Positions 35,888 to 45,389 of a DNA stretch of 64,000 bases are shown here, in pieces. Every line of letters begins with the position of its first letter. Position 1 is the stretch's first letter. The notes beneath the pieces are model-generated. The model did no database searches. It had not been told where the DNA came from and was given only the letters and a program-made list of their open reading frames with translations. The stretch is from Afifella marina DSM 2698 (GTDB lineage: Bacteria; Pseudomonadota; Alphaproteobacteria; Rhizobiales; Afifellaceae). The translations under genes were made by a program, and so were the position numbers. The stretch covers positions 1 to 64,000 of the forward strand of contig NZ_FMVW01000010.1 of assembly GCF_900102695.1 (NCBI RefSeq), in the 5' to 3' direction.

Positions 35888-36138
35888 GTATCGGCAAGCG
35901 GGCCGAGAGATTCCGGTCTCCGAGACGGTGTCTGAAACCGTGGAAATGAAACTCCGTGCTTGCAGAAAGAGTTTGCTTGCGGACGGGACTTTTCGTGGCC
36001 CCGACCAGATCCTATAGAGACGACGACCGAGCCGGCCGCGATGGCATGGAATTCGTCGGCATTCCTGCTAGTCTTCTGTTGAAGCGAGGCTGGAATCGCT
36101 GCGAAAGGTTTCGGCAAGGCAAAGGACGGCAGAGACGT

Positions 36139-36444
36139 ATGCAGGCGCGCATCTACAAACCGGCTCGCACGGCGATGAGCTCGGGCCAGGCCAAGACGCA
36201 CGAATGGGTCTTGGAATTCGAGCCGGAAACACCGCGCTCGATCGAGCCCCTGATGGGCTATACGGCTTCAAGCGACATGCGCTCACAGGTGCTTCTGCGG
36301 TTCCCCTCCAAGGAGGAGGCCGTGGCCTACGCCCAGCGCAACAAGATCGCCTATCGCGTCTATGAGCCGAAGGAAAAGAAGCGGGCGACGATCTCTTACT
36401 CCGACAATTTCAAATTCAATCGGCAGGTGCCGTGGACCCATTAG
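36139..36444 (+). CDS. NDUFS4-like complex I accessory protein (ETC complex I subunit)
   Basis: The 101-residue protein starts MQARIYKPARTAMSSGQAKT and contains WVLEFEPETPRSIEPLMGYT, SSDMRSQVLLRFPSKEEAVAYA and YSDNFKFNRQVPWTH. This is the bacterial counterpart of mitochondrial NDUFS4 (18 kDa subunit). In alphaproteobacteria it is an accessory subunit of NADH:quinone oxidoreductase at the matrix-arm side. It stands alone next to tRNA-Arg, as is common in this group. Confidence 0.92.
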   Translation: MQARIYKPARTAMSSGQAKTHEWVLEFEPETPRSIEPLMGYTASSDMRSQVLLRFPSKEEAVAYAQRNKIAYRVYEPKEKKRATISYSDNFKFNRQVPWTH

Positions 36445-36463
36445 GCGCGCCTTTGCGCCTTCC

Positions 36464-36539
36464 GGCCCCGTAGCTCAGTGGATAGAGCACCGGCCTTCTA
36501 AGCCGATGGTCGCAGGTTCGAATCCTGCCGGGGTCGCCA
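36464..36539 (+). tRNA. tRNA-Arg (anticodon UCU), CCA encoded
   Basis: The acceptor GGCCCCG pairs with CGGGGTC, the anticodon loop CTTCTAA gives TCT, and the T arm is GCAGGTTCGAATCCTGC, followed by G-CCA. It lies 19 bases after the NDUFS4-like gene. Confidence 0.97.
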
Positions 36540-36610
36540 TTGATCTTTTGAATGGAAAACTGTCGCCAACTGCCTGATGCCAAATAGTTTTGGGGCGCGT
36601 CAGTGTGCTG

Positions 36611-37885
36611 CTACAGAGCCAGGATCGCGCGGAAATCGTTGACGTTCGTCAGGGTCGGACCGCTGATGACGAGATCGCCGAGCGCTTCAAAGAAGCCGTA
36701 GGCGTCGTTGCGCGCCAGAGCTGCGTGCGGGTCGAGACCGAGTTCTTTGGCGCGTGCGAGCGTGTCGGGAGCACAAAGCGCGCCGGCATTGTCTTCCGAG
36801 CCGTCGATCCCATCCGTGTCGCAGGAGAGCGCATAGATCCCGTCTGCGGAATCGAGTGCGATCGCGAGAGCCAGAAGATACTCCGCATTGCGGCCGCCAC
36901 GGCCGTCCCCGCGTAAGGTGACGGTGGTTTCTCCTCCCGACAGAAGCACGAATGGCCGCGCCAGCTCGCCCCGGGCAAGTTTGGTGCGGGCCAGGCGGCC
37001 ATGCTCGGCGCCGAGCTGCCGGGCTTCGCCTTCCAGGTCGTCTCCGAGGATGAGCGGTGTAACACCACAATCGCGGGCGATCTTGGCCGCCTCTTCCAAA
37101 GAACGGTGCGGGGCCGCGATGAGGCGGAAGGTGCTTCGGGAGAGATGCAAGGCGCCGGGTTTCGGCGTTTCGGCCTCCGGGCGCGCAAGCCATGCCTCGG
37201 CCGCGGCCGGCAGCTCGATGCGGAAACGTGTGAGAACATTGCGTGCGTCGGCCAAAGATGTCGGATCGCCGACCGTTGGACCCGAGGCGATCCCGGCGGG
37301 ATCGTCGCCCGGGATATCCGATATGGCGAGGGTCAAGACAGGAGCTGGCCAGGCGGCGGCCGCCAGGCGACCGCCTTTGACGACGGAGAGATGCTTGCGC
37401 ACGCAGTTCATCGCGCCGATCGGGGCGCCAGAGGCGAGGAGTGCCCGATTGATCGCCTGCTTGTCGGCAAGGGTCAGGCCGTCCGCCGGAGCACTCAAAA
37501 GGGCCGAACCGCCGCCCGAGATCAGGGCGATGACGAGATCGTCCTCGGTGAGACCACGGAGGAGATCGAGGATGCGCCGTGCAGCCTTTTCACCGGAGGC
37601 ATCCGGGACCGGATGGGCTGCTTCCACGATCTCGATCGATCGGCATGGCACCGCATGGCCGTAGCGTGTCACCACCAGGCCTTCGAGAGGCCCCTCCCAA
37701 TTGTCTTCCAGCGCTTTGGCCATGGCGGCCGAAGCCTTTCCGGCGCCGATGACGATGGTGCGGCCGGCAGGCGGCGAGGGCAGGTGGGGCGGCAGACAGG
37801 TCGCCGGGTCGGCAGCGCGGACGGCCGCGGCAAAAAGCATTCGCAGGAAAGCCTTTGGCTGGGAAAGATTGGGAGCGCTCAACAT
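36611..37885 (-). CDS. Glycerate 2-kinase (GckA/TtuD, MOFRL family)
   Basis: This 424-residue protein has the DUF4147 N-terminal half (TIVIGAGKASAAMAKALE, VIALISGGGSALLSAPADGL, ADKQAINRALLASGAPIGAMNCVRKHLS) and the MOFRL domain (PFVLLSGGETTVTLRGDGRGGRN, SCDTDGIDGSEDNAGA). Such enzymes phosphorylate D-glycerate to 2-phosphoglycerate; older annotations say hydroxypyruvate reductase. It is a single gene, divergent from the glycolipid operon. ATG at 37885 gives the usual start; an in-frame ATG at 37921 is possible. Confidence 0.9.
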   Translation of the reverse strand: MLSAPNLSQPKAFLRMLFAAAVRAADPATCLPPHLPSPPAGRTIVIGAGKASAAMAKALEDNWEGPLEGLVVTRYGHAVPCRSIEIVEAAHPVPDASGEKAARRILDLLRGLTEDDLVIALISGGGSALLSAPADGLTLADKQAINRALLASGAPIGAMNCVRKHLSVVKGGRLAAAAWPAPVLTLAISDIPGDDPAGIASGPTVGDPTSLADARNVLTRFRIELPAAAEAWLARPEAETPKPGALHLSRSTFRLIAAPHRSLEEAAKIARDCGVTPLILGDDLEGEARQLGAEHGRLARTKLARGELARPFVLLSGGETTVTLRGDGRGGRNAEYLLALAIALDSADGIYALSCDTDGIDGSEDNAGALCAPDTLARAKELGLDPHAALARNDAYGFFEALGDLVISGPTLTNVNDFRAILAL

Positions 37886-37996
37886 CGAGATCCCATCGTC
37901 GCTGGCCCTTGTCGTTAGCACTGCTGCGCGCGGCGCTTGCGTGCCGGCCCTTGCCGGCTTAGCACCAGCCGCGAATGTTCAAAAGGCGAGACTTCG

Positions 37997-39721
37997 ATGT
38001 CTGAGGCACCGTTGGATGCGCGACGCTCGCGGCTTATCGGCTGGCCAAGCCGCTTTGCGCCCCTTGCGGGGCTGATCACGATCCTCGTCGCGATCATCCT
38101 GTTTCTGCCCGGTCTGACGACGCTGCCACCGATCGATCGGGACGAGGCGCGTTTCGTCCAGGCGACGAAGCAGATGCATGAAAGCGGCGATTTCGTCGAC
38201 ATCCATTTCCAATCCGAAACGCGCTACAAGAAGCCGGTCGGCATCTACTGGCTGCAGGCGGCTGCAACCGCGCCTTTCGGTGGAGCCGATGCCCCGATCT
38301 GGGCCTACCGGATTCCGTCGGCTGTCGGCGCGGTTCTTGCCGTGCTTGCCACCTATCTCGCCGGCCTGTCCCTGTTCGGCCGACGCGCGGCCTTCATCGG
38401 CTCGCTGCTCATGTCCGCCACGATCCTCCTCGGGGTCGAAGCGCGACTTGCCAAGACCGATGCCGTGCTGCTGGCGCTCACCGTCTTTGCGCAGGCGATC
38501 ATGGCGCGCGCCTGGATGGGCGGGCGAGGCGAGACGGAAGAGAGCGTCGGACTGACGGCGCCGCCTTCGCGAGAGCCGCTTTCCTGGCCGCTCGCCCTCG
38601 GATTCTGGATTGCGCTTGGCGCCGGGATCCTGGTCAAGGGCCCGGTCATCGTCATGGTCTGCGGCCTGACGCTGATTTCCTTGATGATCGGCTCGCGCTC
38701 GTTTGTCCCGCTCTTGCGTCTGAGGCCATTGCCCGGGCTCGTCGCAATGCTCGTCGTGACTTTGCCCTGGTTCGTGGCGATTACGCTCCTCTCCGACGGT
38801 GCCTTTTTCGGGGATTCGGTGGGTCATGATTTGCTGGCCAAGGTGGCGAGCGGGCAGGAGAGCCACGGCGCGCCTCCTGGAACCTATCTCGGACTTCTCT
38901 TCGCGACCGCCTGGCCTCTCACCCCCTTCGTGCTCCTTGCTCTGCCGATGATGGTCCGGCAGTGGCGCCATCCTGACATCTTCTTCTGTCTCGTCTGGAT
39001 CGTGCCAGCCTGGCTCGTCTTCGAGGCCGTGCCGACCAAGCTTCCCCATTACGTCTTGCCGCTCTATCCGGCTTTCGCGCTCCTTGCCGGTGCTGCGATT
39101 GCCCGCGGGGCAGTGCTCACGCGGACCTCGCTGCGGATTATTATCGGGCTGTTGGCGGCTACCGTTCCCGTCGTCGTCGCCATCGGCATTGTCGTCCTGC
39201 CGCTCTATCTGGAGAAGCGTCTTCCCGCCGGGGCGGATGTCGCTGCGGTGGCCGCTGCGGTCATGGGACTTCTCGCCGCCCGAGCCTTGATGAGGGGACG
39301 CGACGAGCGTGCCGTGGCCGCCTCGATCCTTTCCGCCGCGCTTCTTTATGTCGGAGCCTTCCAGCTTGCCTTTCCGGGTCTCGATGCGATTAGGGTCTCG
39401 GAACGTGTGGTCGCTGAAGCTGAGAAGGTGTCTTCGTGCCCCAACCCGGAGCTGGCGGCGACGGGTTACACCGAGCCGAGCCTCGTCTTCTTCGGGGGCA
39501 CGGATGTGGTTCTCGGATCCTCCGAAGACGTCGCAAAGTTTCTCGCAGAACCCGGATGCCGCGTCGGTCTGGTCGAGGCGCGGCGTGACGCTGAATTCCA
39601 CGCATCGGCCGCTGCCGATGGGCTGACGGTCGTGCGCAGGGGCGACGTCTCGGGCTACAATTATTCCCGCGGGCGGCCCGTCACGGTCGGCATCTACGAA
39701 ACGGTCCCGGCTGCCCAATGA
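37997..39721 (+). CDS. GT39-family membrane glycosyltransferase (ArnT-like)
   Basis: This 574-residue inner-membrane enzyme has about eleven helices and the GT-C signature in the first periplasmic loop: LPPIDRDEARFVQATKQM with the catalytic DE pair, then YKKPVGIYWLQAA. Relatives (ArnT, Rgt proteins) move a sugar from a polyprenyl phosphate to lipid A or LPS core. It is the first gene of a four-gene operon with a PAP2 phosphatase, a DPM1-like GT2 and a LAB_N protein, supporting lipid-A or envelope glycolipid decoration. It overlaps the next gene by 4 bases. Confidence 0.88.
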   Translation: MSEAPLDARRSRLIGWPSRFAPLAGLITILVAIILFLPGLTTLPPIDRDEARFVQATKQMHESGDFVDIHFQSETRYKKPVGIYWLQAAATAPFGGADAPIWAYRIPSAVGAVLAVLATYLAGLSLFGRRAAFIGSLLMSATILLGVEARLAKTDAVLLALTVFAQAIMARAWMGGRGETEESVGLTAPPSREPLSWPLALGFWIALGAGILVKGPVIVMVCGLTLISLMIGSRSFVPLLRLRPLPGLVAMLVVTLPWFVAITLLSDGAFFGDSVGHDLLAKVASGQESHGAPPGTYLGLLFATAWPLTPFVLLALPMMVRQWRHPDIFFCLVWIVPAWLVFEAVPTKLPHYVLPLYPAFALLAGAAIARGAVLTRTSLRIIIGLLAATVPVVVAIGIVVLPLYLEKRLPAGADVAAVAAAVMGLLAARALMRGRDERAVAASILSAALLYVGAFQLAFPGLDAIRVSERVVAEAEKVSSCPNPELAATGYTEPSLVFFGGTDVVLGSSEDVAKFLAEPGCRVGLVEARRDAEFHASAAADGLTVVRRGDVSGYNYSRGRPVTVGIYETVPAAQ

Positions 39722-40539
39722 GTGATTTCAAGGACCGCTGGAGCCTGACCGCGCGGCAGCATCTCGTGCGCGGACGCGAACGGGCGCTCGCCTTTTCGCG
39801 TCTTCTGAACGAGAGGCAGCGCGATCGCCGTCATCCGCCGTATCGTCCGACCCCCATCGGCTTTCTCAACGGCGTCGTGTTGATCGGGAGCCTGCTCGTC
39901 ATTCTTTTCATTCTCGCCGATCCCTATCTGACGCTGTTTCAGGCGACGATGCAGCCGGAGGTGCGCGACTTCCTCGAGTTCGTGACCGATATCGGCAAGT
40001 CCGATTGGATGCTCATCGCCACTGGCGGATTCCTCATCTACCAGATCTTTCGCGATATCTCGGTTCACGGCATCAGGCGGCGCGCCGCTTTCGTGCGGGC
40101 GTCGGCGACGGCGACCTATCTCTTCGTCTCCGTGCTGGCGGCCGGTCTCATCGTTCTCGTCCTGAAATACGTGATCGGGCGGGCGCGGCCGAAGCTTTTC
40201 GATACGGAAGGTCTGGCCGCCTTCCATCCGTTTTCGTTCGATCCGAGTTGGGCGAGCTTTCCTTCGGGCCATGCGACGAATGTCGCCGCACTCGGAGTGG
40301 CGCTGGCATTGCTGTTTCCGCGGGCGCGAATCGTCATCCTGACCGGGGCATTCTGGATCGCCGTCAGCCGCCTCGCGACGCGCTCCCATTATCCGACCGA
40401 TGTGGTCGCCGGTTTTCTTCTCGGTGGGGCAGTGGCCTGGCTCACCGCACGCATTTTCGCAGAACGCCGTCTCGTCTTCCGCCTGGACGAGGACGGCCGC
40501 ATTGAAAGGCGCCATGTGCACCAGAAAGGCACGTCATGA
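39718..40539 (+). CDS. PAP2-family membrane phosphatase
   Basis: This 273-residue protein has several helices and all three PAP2 motifs: KYVIGRARP, PSGHAT and SRLATRSHYPTDV, where both His are catalytic. It probably dephosphorylates a lipid phosphate, for example lipid A (LpxE/LpxF-like) or a polyprenyl diphosphate. It is coupled by ATGA overlaps to the genes on both sides. Confidence 0.9.
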   Translation: MSDFKDRWSLTARQHLVRGRERALAFSRLLNERQRDRRHPPYRPTPIGFLNGVVLIGSLLVILFILADPYLTLFQATMQPEVRDFLEFVTDIGKSDWMLIATGGFLIYQIFRDISVHGIRRRAAFVRASATATYLFVSVLAAGLIVLVLKYVIGRARPKLFDTEGLAAFHPFSFDPSWASFPSGHATNVAALGVALALLFPRARIVILTGAFWIAVSRLATRSHYPTDVVAGFLLGGAVAWLTARIFAERRLVFRLDEDGRIERRHVHQKGTS

Positions 40540-41279
40540 CTTCGCCTCTCTCGCCTGAAGTCTCGGTCATCGTCCCGTGCAAGGACGAGGCCGGCAATAT
40601 CGGCTTCCTGATCGACGAAATCGCAACGGCGCTTTCCGGGCGGTCCTTCGAAATCCTCGTCGTCGATGATGGATCGCGTGACGGGACCGGTGAAACCGTC
40701 CGCTCAAGCGCGCGGCAGCACCCACAGGTGCGTCTGTTGCGGCATGAGACGAGCGCCGGCCAAAGCGCCGCGATTCGAAGCGGCCTCGAAGCGGCGAAGG
40801 GGGATGCCGTCGTCACGATCGACGGAGACGGTCAGAACGATCCCGCTTATATTCCCGCACTTCTCGATGCGCTCGCAGCCGGTGGCGACAAGGTCGGCCT
40901 GGCGGCCGGGCAGCGGATCGGGCGCAAGGCGAGTTTTGCCAAGCGCTACGGCTCGCGTATCGCCAACCGCGTGCGGCGCTCACTCCTCGATGACCAGGTG
41001 CGAGACACCGGTTGCGGCCTCAAGGCCGTCCGCCGCACGTTGTTCTTGCGGCTGCCTTATTTTGATGGTTGGCACCGCTTTCTGCCCGCACTGGTGAGGC
41101 GGGAAGGCTACGAGATCGCACTCGTCGATGTGGCGGACCGGGAACGACGGCATGGCACCTCGAAGTACGGCATCTTCGATCGCCTTTGGGTTGGCATTGC
41201 CGATCTTTTCGGGGTGTGGTGGTTGGCCAGCCGGCGCAGGGTGCGTCCGCAGCTGAGCGAGGAGAATCTGGATGAGTGA
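40536..41279 (+). CDS. GT2-family glycosyltransferase (polyprenyl-phosphate sugar synthase type)
   Basis: This 247-residue cytosolic-face GT-A enzyme has SVIVPCKDEAGNIGFLIDEI, ILVVDDGSRDGTGE, the DXD-like IDGDGQNDPAYIP and RDTGCGLKAVRR. It resembles DPM1, ArnC and rhizobial RgtE, which load a sugar onto polyprenyl phosphate. It has no C-terminal membrane helices of its own; the LAB_N protein encoded next (8-base overlap) may anchor it. Confidence 0.9.
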   Translation: MTSPLSPEVSVIVPCKDEAGNIGFLIDEIATALSGRSFEILVVDDGSRDGTGETVRSSARQHPQVRLLRHETSAGQSAAIRSGLEAAKGDAVVTIDGDGQNDPAYIPALLDALAAGGDKVGLAAGQRIGRKASFAKRYGSRIANRVRRSLLDDQVRDTGCGLKAVRRTLFLRLPYFDGWHRFLPALVRREGYEIALVDVADRERRHGTSKYGIFDRLWVGIADLFGVWWLASRRRVRPQLSEENLDE

Positions 41280-41592
41280 CATGTGGAACTGGATCCACGA
41301 GGTCTTTGTCGAGCAGTTCACCTTGTGGATCGCGCTCGGCTTCGTCGCCCAGTTCATGTTCATGATGCGCTTCGTCATCCAGTGGCTGGCGAGCGAAAGG
41401 GCAGGGAGGTCTGTCGTTCCCGTCGCCTTTTGGTTCTTCTCCGTCTTTGGCGGGTTCCTGCTCTTTATCTACGCGCTGCATCGGCAAGACCCCGTCTTCA
41501 TCCTCGGCCAGGGTCTCGGCCTCTTCATCTATTTCCGCAACTTGTGGCTGATTTTTCGCGAGGCGAAATCGCCCATGAAAAATGCCGGCTGA
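41272..41592 (+). CDS. LAB_N (lipid-A-biosynthesis N-terminal domain) membrane protein
   Basis: The 106-residue protein consists of a LAB_N domain with three helices: WIALGFVAQFMFMMRFVIQWL, VPVAFWFFSVFGGFLLFIYAL and FILGQGLGLFIYFRNLWLIF. This small domain is often fused or coupled to GT2 enzymes acting on polyprenyl phosphates. It is the last gene of the operon; its stop codon lies inside a terminator palindrome. Confidence 0.9.
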   Translation: MSDMWNWIHEVFVEQFTLWIALGFVAQFMFMMRFVIQWLASERAGRSVVPVAFWFFSVFGGFLLFIYALHRQDPVFILGQGLGLFIYFRNLWLIFREAKSPMKNAG

Positions 41593-41608
41593 GAGGCTCT
41601 CAGCCGGC
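41584..41608. terminator. Bidirectional terminator-like palindrome
   Basis: GCCGGCTGAGAG (41584-41595) and CTCTCAGCCGGC (41597-41608) form a 12-bp stem with one central base. It includes the stop codon of the LAB_N gene and lies 34 bases from the end of the convergent metC-like gene. Confidence 0.65.
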
Positions 41609-41641
41609 CTGCCATTTACGCGTTCGACGGCCTGATGCCGG

Positions 41642-42829
41642 TCAGGCTGCGATCGCCGCAAGAGCCTGCTCGAGGTCTGCGATCTGGTCCTCGACCGCTT
41701 CCAGGCCGATCTGAAGACGGATCACGGGGCCGGCCTGCCAGGTCGTGACGCTTCGCGTTTCCCGAAACTCCGCCAGCGTGGCCAGGCTTTCGAAACCGCC
41801 CCAGGAAAAGCCGAGGCCGAAGAGGCGCAGAGCATTCAGGAAGGTCGCGGCGTCGTCTTCGGTGCCCGAGAGCTCAAACGCGAAGAGCCCGCTTGAGCGA
41901 CCGAAATAGCGCTTCCAATTCTCATGCCCTGGGCAGCTTTCCATCGCCGGGTGGAGAAGCCGTGCGACTTTCGGCTGGTTAGCCAGCCATTTCGCCACTT
42001 CAAGGGCCTGACCTTCGTGCTGATCCATGCGCAGCTTCATCGTGCGCAGGCCGCGCATGGCGAGGTAGATCTCGTCGGGGCCTGCCTGGATGCCGAGATT
42101 GGCGTGCGTTGCGGAGAGTTTCGGCCACATCCTCTCATTGGCGCTGATCGAGCCGATGAGCACGTCGGCATGACCGCCGACATATTTGGTGCCTGCCTGA
42201 ATGGAGAGGTCGAAACCTTCGGCGATCGGCTTGTAGAGGAGCGGCGTCGCCCATGTGTTGTCGATCATCGTGACCGCACCGGCGGCTTTGGCGAGTTCGA
42301 GTGTCGCTCCGATATCGGGAACTTCGAAGGTGAGAGAGCCTGGGGCTTCGACGAAGACTGCGCTTGCTCCGCCATCGAGAGCTGATTTCAAAGCCTCGAG
42401 ATCCATCGGATCGTAGTAGCTCGTCCTCATCCCCCAGCGCTTCAATGTCTGATTGCAGAACCGTCGGGTCGGCCCATAGACGTTGTCCGGCACGAGGATC
42501 TCTTCTCCGGCCGAGAGTGCCGACAAGATCGCCACCGTGACCGCTGCGAGGCCTGAAGGGACGAGCACAGTCCCGGCGGCCTCTTCGAGCTCGGTCCAGA
42601 CCTCGTTGAAGGCCTCGATCGTCGGCGTGTTCATTAGACCATAGGCGTAGCGGCTCTCGCGCCGGCCTTTCATCTCGTCCACGTCGTTGAAGAGAACGGT
42701 CGATGCCCGAACCAGAGGCGGATTGATGAAACCGTGGAATTCCTTCGGGTGACGCCCACCGTGGGTGACGAGAGTTGCCGCTTTGCGGGGGGTGTCGGAC
42801 ATGATTGTTTCGTCCTTGTTTTTACTCAT
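41642..42829 (-). CDS. metC: Cystathionine beta-lyase (PLP, Cys/Met metabolism family)
   Basis: This 395-residue type I PLP enzyme has the cofactor Lys in IQAGTKYVGGHADVLIG, the diphosphate-binding site VPSGLAAVTVAIL and substrate Arg in ETRSVTTWQAGPVIRLQIGLE. TRKAATLVTHGGRHPKEFHGFINPPLVRAST-type N-terminal wording (residues 14-45) fits the alphaproteobacterial MetC branch. It would cleave cystathionine to homocysteine, pyruvate and ammonia. ATG at 42829 has GGAG 6 bases upstream; a second ATG at 42799 is possible. It is divergent from aapJ. Confidence 0.88.
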   Translation of the reverse strand: MSKNKDETIMSDTPRKAATLVTHGGRHPKEFHGFINPPLVRASTVLFNDVDEMKGRRESRYAYGLMNTPTIEAFNEVWTELEEAAGTVLVPSGLAAVTVAILSALSAGEEILVPDNVYGPTRRFCNQTLKRWGMRTSYYDPMDLEALKSALDGGASAVFVEAPGSLTFEVPDIGATLELAKAAGAVTMIDNTWATPLLYKPIAEGFDLSIQAGTKYVGGHADVLIGSISANERMWPKLSATHANLGIQAGPDEIYLAMRGLRTMKLRMDQHEGQALEVAKWLANQPKVARLLHPAMESCPGHENWKRYFGRSSGLFAFELSGTEDDAATFLNALRLFGLGFSWGGFESLATLAEFRETRSVTTWQAGPVIRLQIGLEAVEDQIADLEQALAAIAA

Positions 42830-43058
42830 GCGGGTCTCCGCGTCATTTGATCGCCTCTCGAAATTGCCTCTGTTTGCCTCATACGACCTCAGGGCCGCAG
42901 GCTTGACCGGGGCCAGTAGATAGCTTTCGATGGCCGCATGGACGGGGTTGCGTCAAGCGGCGTCTGGCAGGGAAGAGCGAGGCGGGTCTGCTTCGCTTTG
43001 GATGCATGACTGCAAATCATCGTTCTAAGAACCAAACCGGTGAACAGGAAATCGTCAT

Positions 43059-44075
43059 ATGAAGAAATCCATCGTACCGCTCGTAGCCGGGGCGGCCCTG
43101 GCTGTGTCGGCCGTCTCCGCTTCTGCAGCGACGCTTGACGACGTGAAGGCCAAAGGCTCCGTGCAATGCGGCGTGAGCCAGGGCCTGCCCGGCTTCTCGA
43201 ACCCTGATTCCCAGGGCAATTGGACCGGCCTCGACGTAGACACGTGCAAGGCGATCGCCGCCGCTATCTTCGGCAACGCGGACGCCGCGAAATTCACGCC
43301 TCTCTCGGCGAAAGAGCGCTTTACTGCGCTGCAGTCGGGCGAAGTCGACGTTCTCACGCGCAACACCACCTGGACGATGTCGCGCGATACCGATCTCGGG
43401 CTGAACTTCACCGGCGTGAACTATTACGACGGCCAGGGCTTCATGGTGCCGAAAGATCTCGGCGTCTCATCGGCTCTGGAGCTTTCGGGCGCCAGCGTCT
43501 GCACGAACACCGGCACCACGACCGAACTCAATGTCGCGGATTATTTCCGCAGCCACGACATGGATTACGAAGTGGTCGCCTTCGAAAAGGCCGATGAGGT
43601 CGTGGCCGCCTACGATGCTGGCCGCTGCGATGTCTATACGACCGATCAGTCGGGCCTTTATGCCCAGAAGCTGAAGCTCACCAATCCCGACGACCATGTC
43701 ATCCTGCCAGAGATCATCTCCAAGGAGCCGCTTGGCCCGGCCGTTCGCCAGGGTGACGATCAGTGGTTCAACGTCGTCAAGTGGACGCTGTTTGCGCTCA
43801 TCAACGCCGAAGAGCTCGGCGTCACTCAGGACAACGTCGACGAGATGAAGAACTCCGACAACCCCTCGATCAAGCGCCTTCTCGGGACGGAAGGTTCGTT
43901 CGGCGAATCGATTGGTCTCGACAAAGAATGGGCGGTGAACGCGATCAAGGCGGTCGGCAATTATGGTGAGATGTTCAACCGCAATGTCGGCCCGGACACG
44001 GAGCTCGGCATCGACCGCGGGCTGAACAAGCTCTGGAGCGATGGCGGCCTGCAGTACGCGCCGCCGGTTCGCTAA
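43059..44075 (+). CDS. aapJ: General L-amino-acid ABC transporter, substrate-binding protein AapJ
   Basis: This 338-residue periplasmic protein has a signal peptide ending SASAATLD. AapJ features are VKAKGSVQCGVSQGLPGFSN, WTGLDVDTCKAIAAAIFG, LTRNTTWTMSRDTDLGLNF and YDGQGFMVPKDLGV. It captures a broad range of L-amino acids for AapQMP. A strong hairpin (44086-44113) follows before aapQ, typical of systems that make extra binding protein. Confidence 0.95.
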   Translation: MKKSIVPLVAGAALAVSAVSASAATLDDVKAKGSVQCGVSQGLPGFSNPDSQGNWTGLDVDTCKAIAAAIFGNADAAKFTPLSAKERFTALQSGEVDVLTRNTTWTMSRDTDLGLNFTGVNYYDGQGFMVPKDLGVSSALELSGASVCTNTGTTTELNVADYFRSHDMDYEVVAFEKADEVVAAYDAGRCDVYTTDQSGLYAQKLKLTNPDDHVILPEIISKEPLGPAVRQGDDQWFNVVKWTLFALINAEELGVTQDNVDEMKNSDNPSIKRLLGTEGSFGESIGLDKEWAVNAIKAVGNYGEMFNRNVGPDTELGIDRGLNKLWSDGGLQYAPPVR

Positions 44076-44085
44076 GAATAAACAT

Positions 44086-44113
44086 GGGCCCGGCCGAGCG
44101 ATCGGCCGGGCCC
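44086..44113 (+). terminator. Strong intra-operon hairpin between aapJ and aapQ
   Basis: GGGCCCGGCCG (44086-44096) pairs perfectly with CGGCCGGGCCC (44103-44113) around AGCGAT. There is no T run, so it more likely attenuates read-through or stabilises the aapJ mRNA 3' end than ends transcription fully. Confidence 0.7.
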
Positions 44114-44174
44114 CTTGCCATCAAACCGGGCGCTCACGATCCGGGATGGCATGGAACCTGCTAGCCGAGGGGAC

Positions 44175-45386
44175 ATGGCTGCTCAGGACGTATTGCCGAG
44201 CCGAAAAGGCTCGAGTGGATTTTCTGCACTCAACGATCAGCGCGTACGTGGCGTGATCTTTCAGGTTCTCCTGATTGTCGCAATCGTCAGTTTCGCCTGG
44301 TGGATCATCCACAACACCGCCGCCAATTTGCGGGCACAAGGCATCGGTTTCGGCTTCGGCATCTTGCGGGATTCGGCCGGTTTCCAGATCAATCAGACAT
44401 TGATCGACTACCAGGAAACCTCGTCCTACGTCCGCGTCTATTTCGTCGGGCTGCTCAACACGCTGCTGGTCTCTTTCATTGGCGTGATCCTCGCCACGAT
44501 CATCGGTTTTATCGTCGGGATCTCCAGGCTTTCTAAGAACTGGGTCGTCGCCAAGGCAGCCTATGTCTACATCGAGGTTCTGCGGAACATCCCGCTGCTG
44601 TTGCAGATCTTCATTTGGTATTTTGCGGTTCTGCGGCTCCTACCTGCCAAGCGCGATGCGATCGATCTCGGACCGTTCGGGCTTCTCAACATCGCCGGCT
44701 GGTACGCACCCAATCCGGTTCTCGGGCGGGGCTTTGCGCTCGTGGCGGCTGCCTTCATAATAGGCATCGTCGCAACTTTTGTTCTTCGCGCTTGGGCGAG
44801 ACGGCGACAGATGGCCACTGGTCAGATCTTTCCGCTCTTCCGCGTGGCCCTCGCGCTCATCATCGGGCTGCCGCTCGTTGCCTATTTCGTTGCCGGCTTC
44901 GCGTTCGCCAATCCACCATTCTCTCTAGAATACCCGACCCCGGGCAATTTCGGTCCACGCGGCGGCCTGCGGGTCTTCCCCGAATTCATCGGGCTTTTGA
45001 TGGCGCTTAGCTTCTACACGGCCTCCTTTATTGCGGAGATCGTGCGGGCGGGGATCCTTGCAGTGCCGAATGGCCAGACAGAGGCGTCTTATTCCCTCGG
45101 ATTGCGGCCCGGTCACACTTTGAGGCTTGTGGTTATCCCGCAAGCCATGCGCGTGATCATACCTCCGCTCACAAGCCAGTATCTCAATCTGACGAAGAAC
45201 TCCTCGCTTGCGGTCGCAATCGCCTATCCCGACCTGGTCTCGGTTTTCGCGGGGACTGCGCTCAACCAGACGGGACGCGCGGTGGAGTTCATCCTCATCA
45301 CCATGGCGACCTATCTGACGATCTCGCTTGTGACCTCGCTCTTCATGAACTGGTACAACCGCAGCGTCGCGCTGGTGGAGCGCTGA
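44175..45386 (+). CDS. aapQ: General L-amino-acid ABC transporter permease AapQ
   Basis: The 403-residue permease (rhizobial AapQ is about 400) has helices from residue 30 onward and a long periplasmic loop. FVGLLNTLLVSFIGVILATIIGF starts the HisMQ domain, and the EAA loop reads SYSLGLRPGHTLRLVVIPQAMRVIIPPLTSQYLNL. It partners AapM. ATG at 44175 follows GAGGGG; in-frame ATGs at 44151 and 44115 are weaker candidates. Confidence 0.92.
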   Translation: MAAQDVLPSRKGSSGFSALNDQRVRGVIFQVLLIVAIVSFAWWIIHNTAANLRAQGIGFGFGILRDSAGFQINQTLIDYQETSSYVRVYFVGLLNTLLVSFIGVILATIIGFIVGISRLSKNWVVAKAAYVYIEVLRNIPLLLQIFIWYFAVLRLLPAKRDAIDLGPFGLLNIAGWYAPNPVLGRGFALVAAAFIIGIVATFVLRAWARRRQMATGQIFPLFRVALALIIGLPLVAYFVAGFAFANPPFSLEYPTPGNFGPRGGLRVFPEFIGLLMALSFYTASFIAEIVRAGILAVPNGQTEASYSLGLRPGHTLRLVVIPQAMRVIIPPLTSQYLNLTKNSSLAVAIAYPDLVSVFAGTALNQTGRAVEFILITMATYLTISLVTSLFMNWYNRSVALVER

Positions 45387-45389
45387 GCC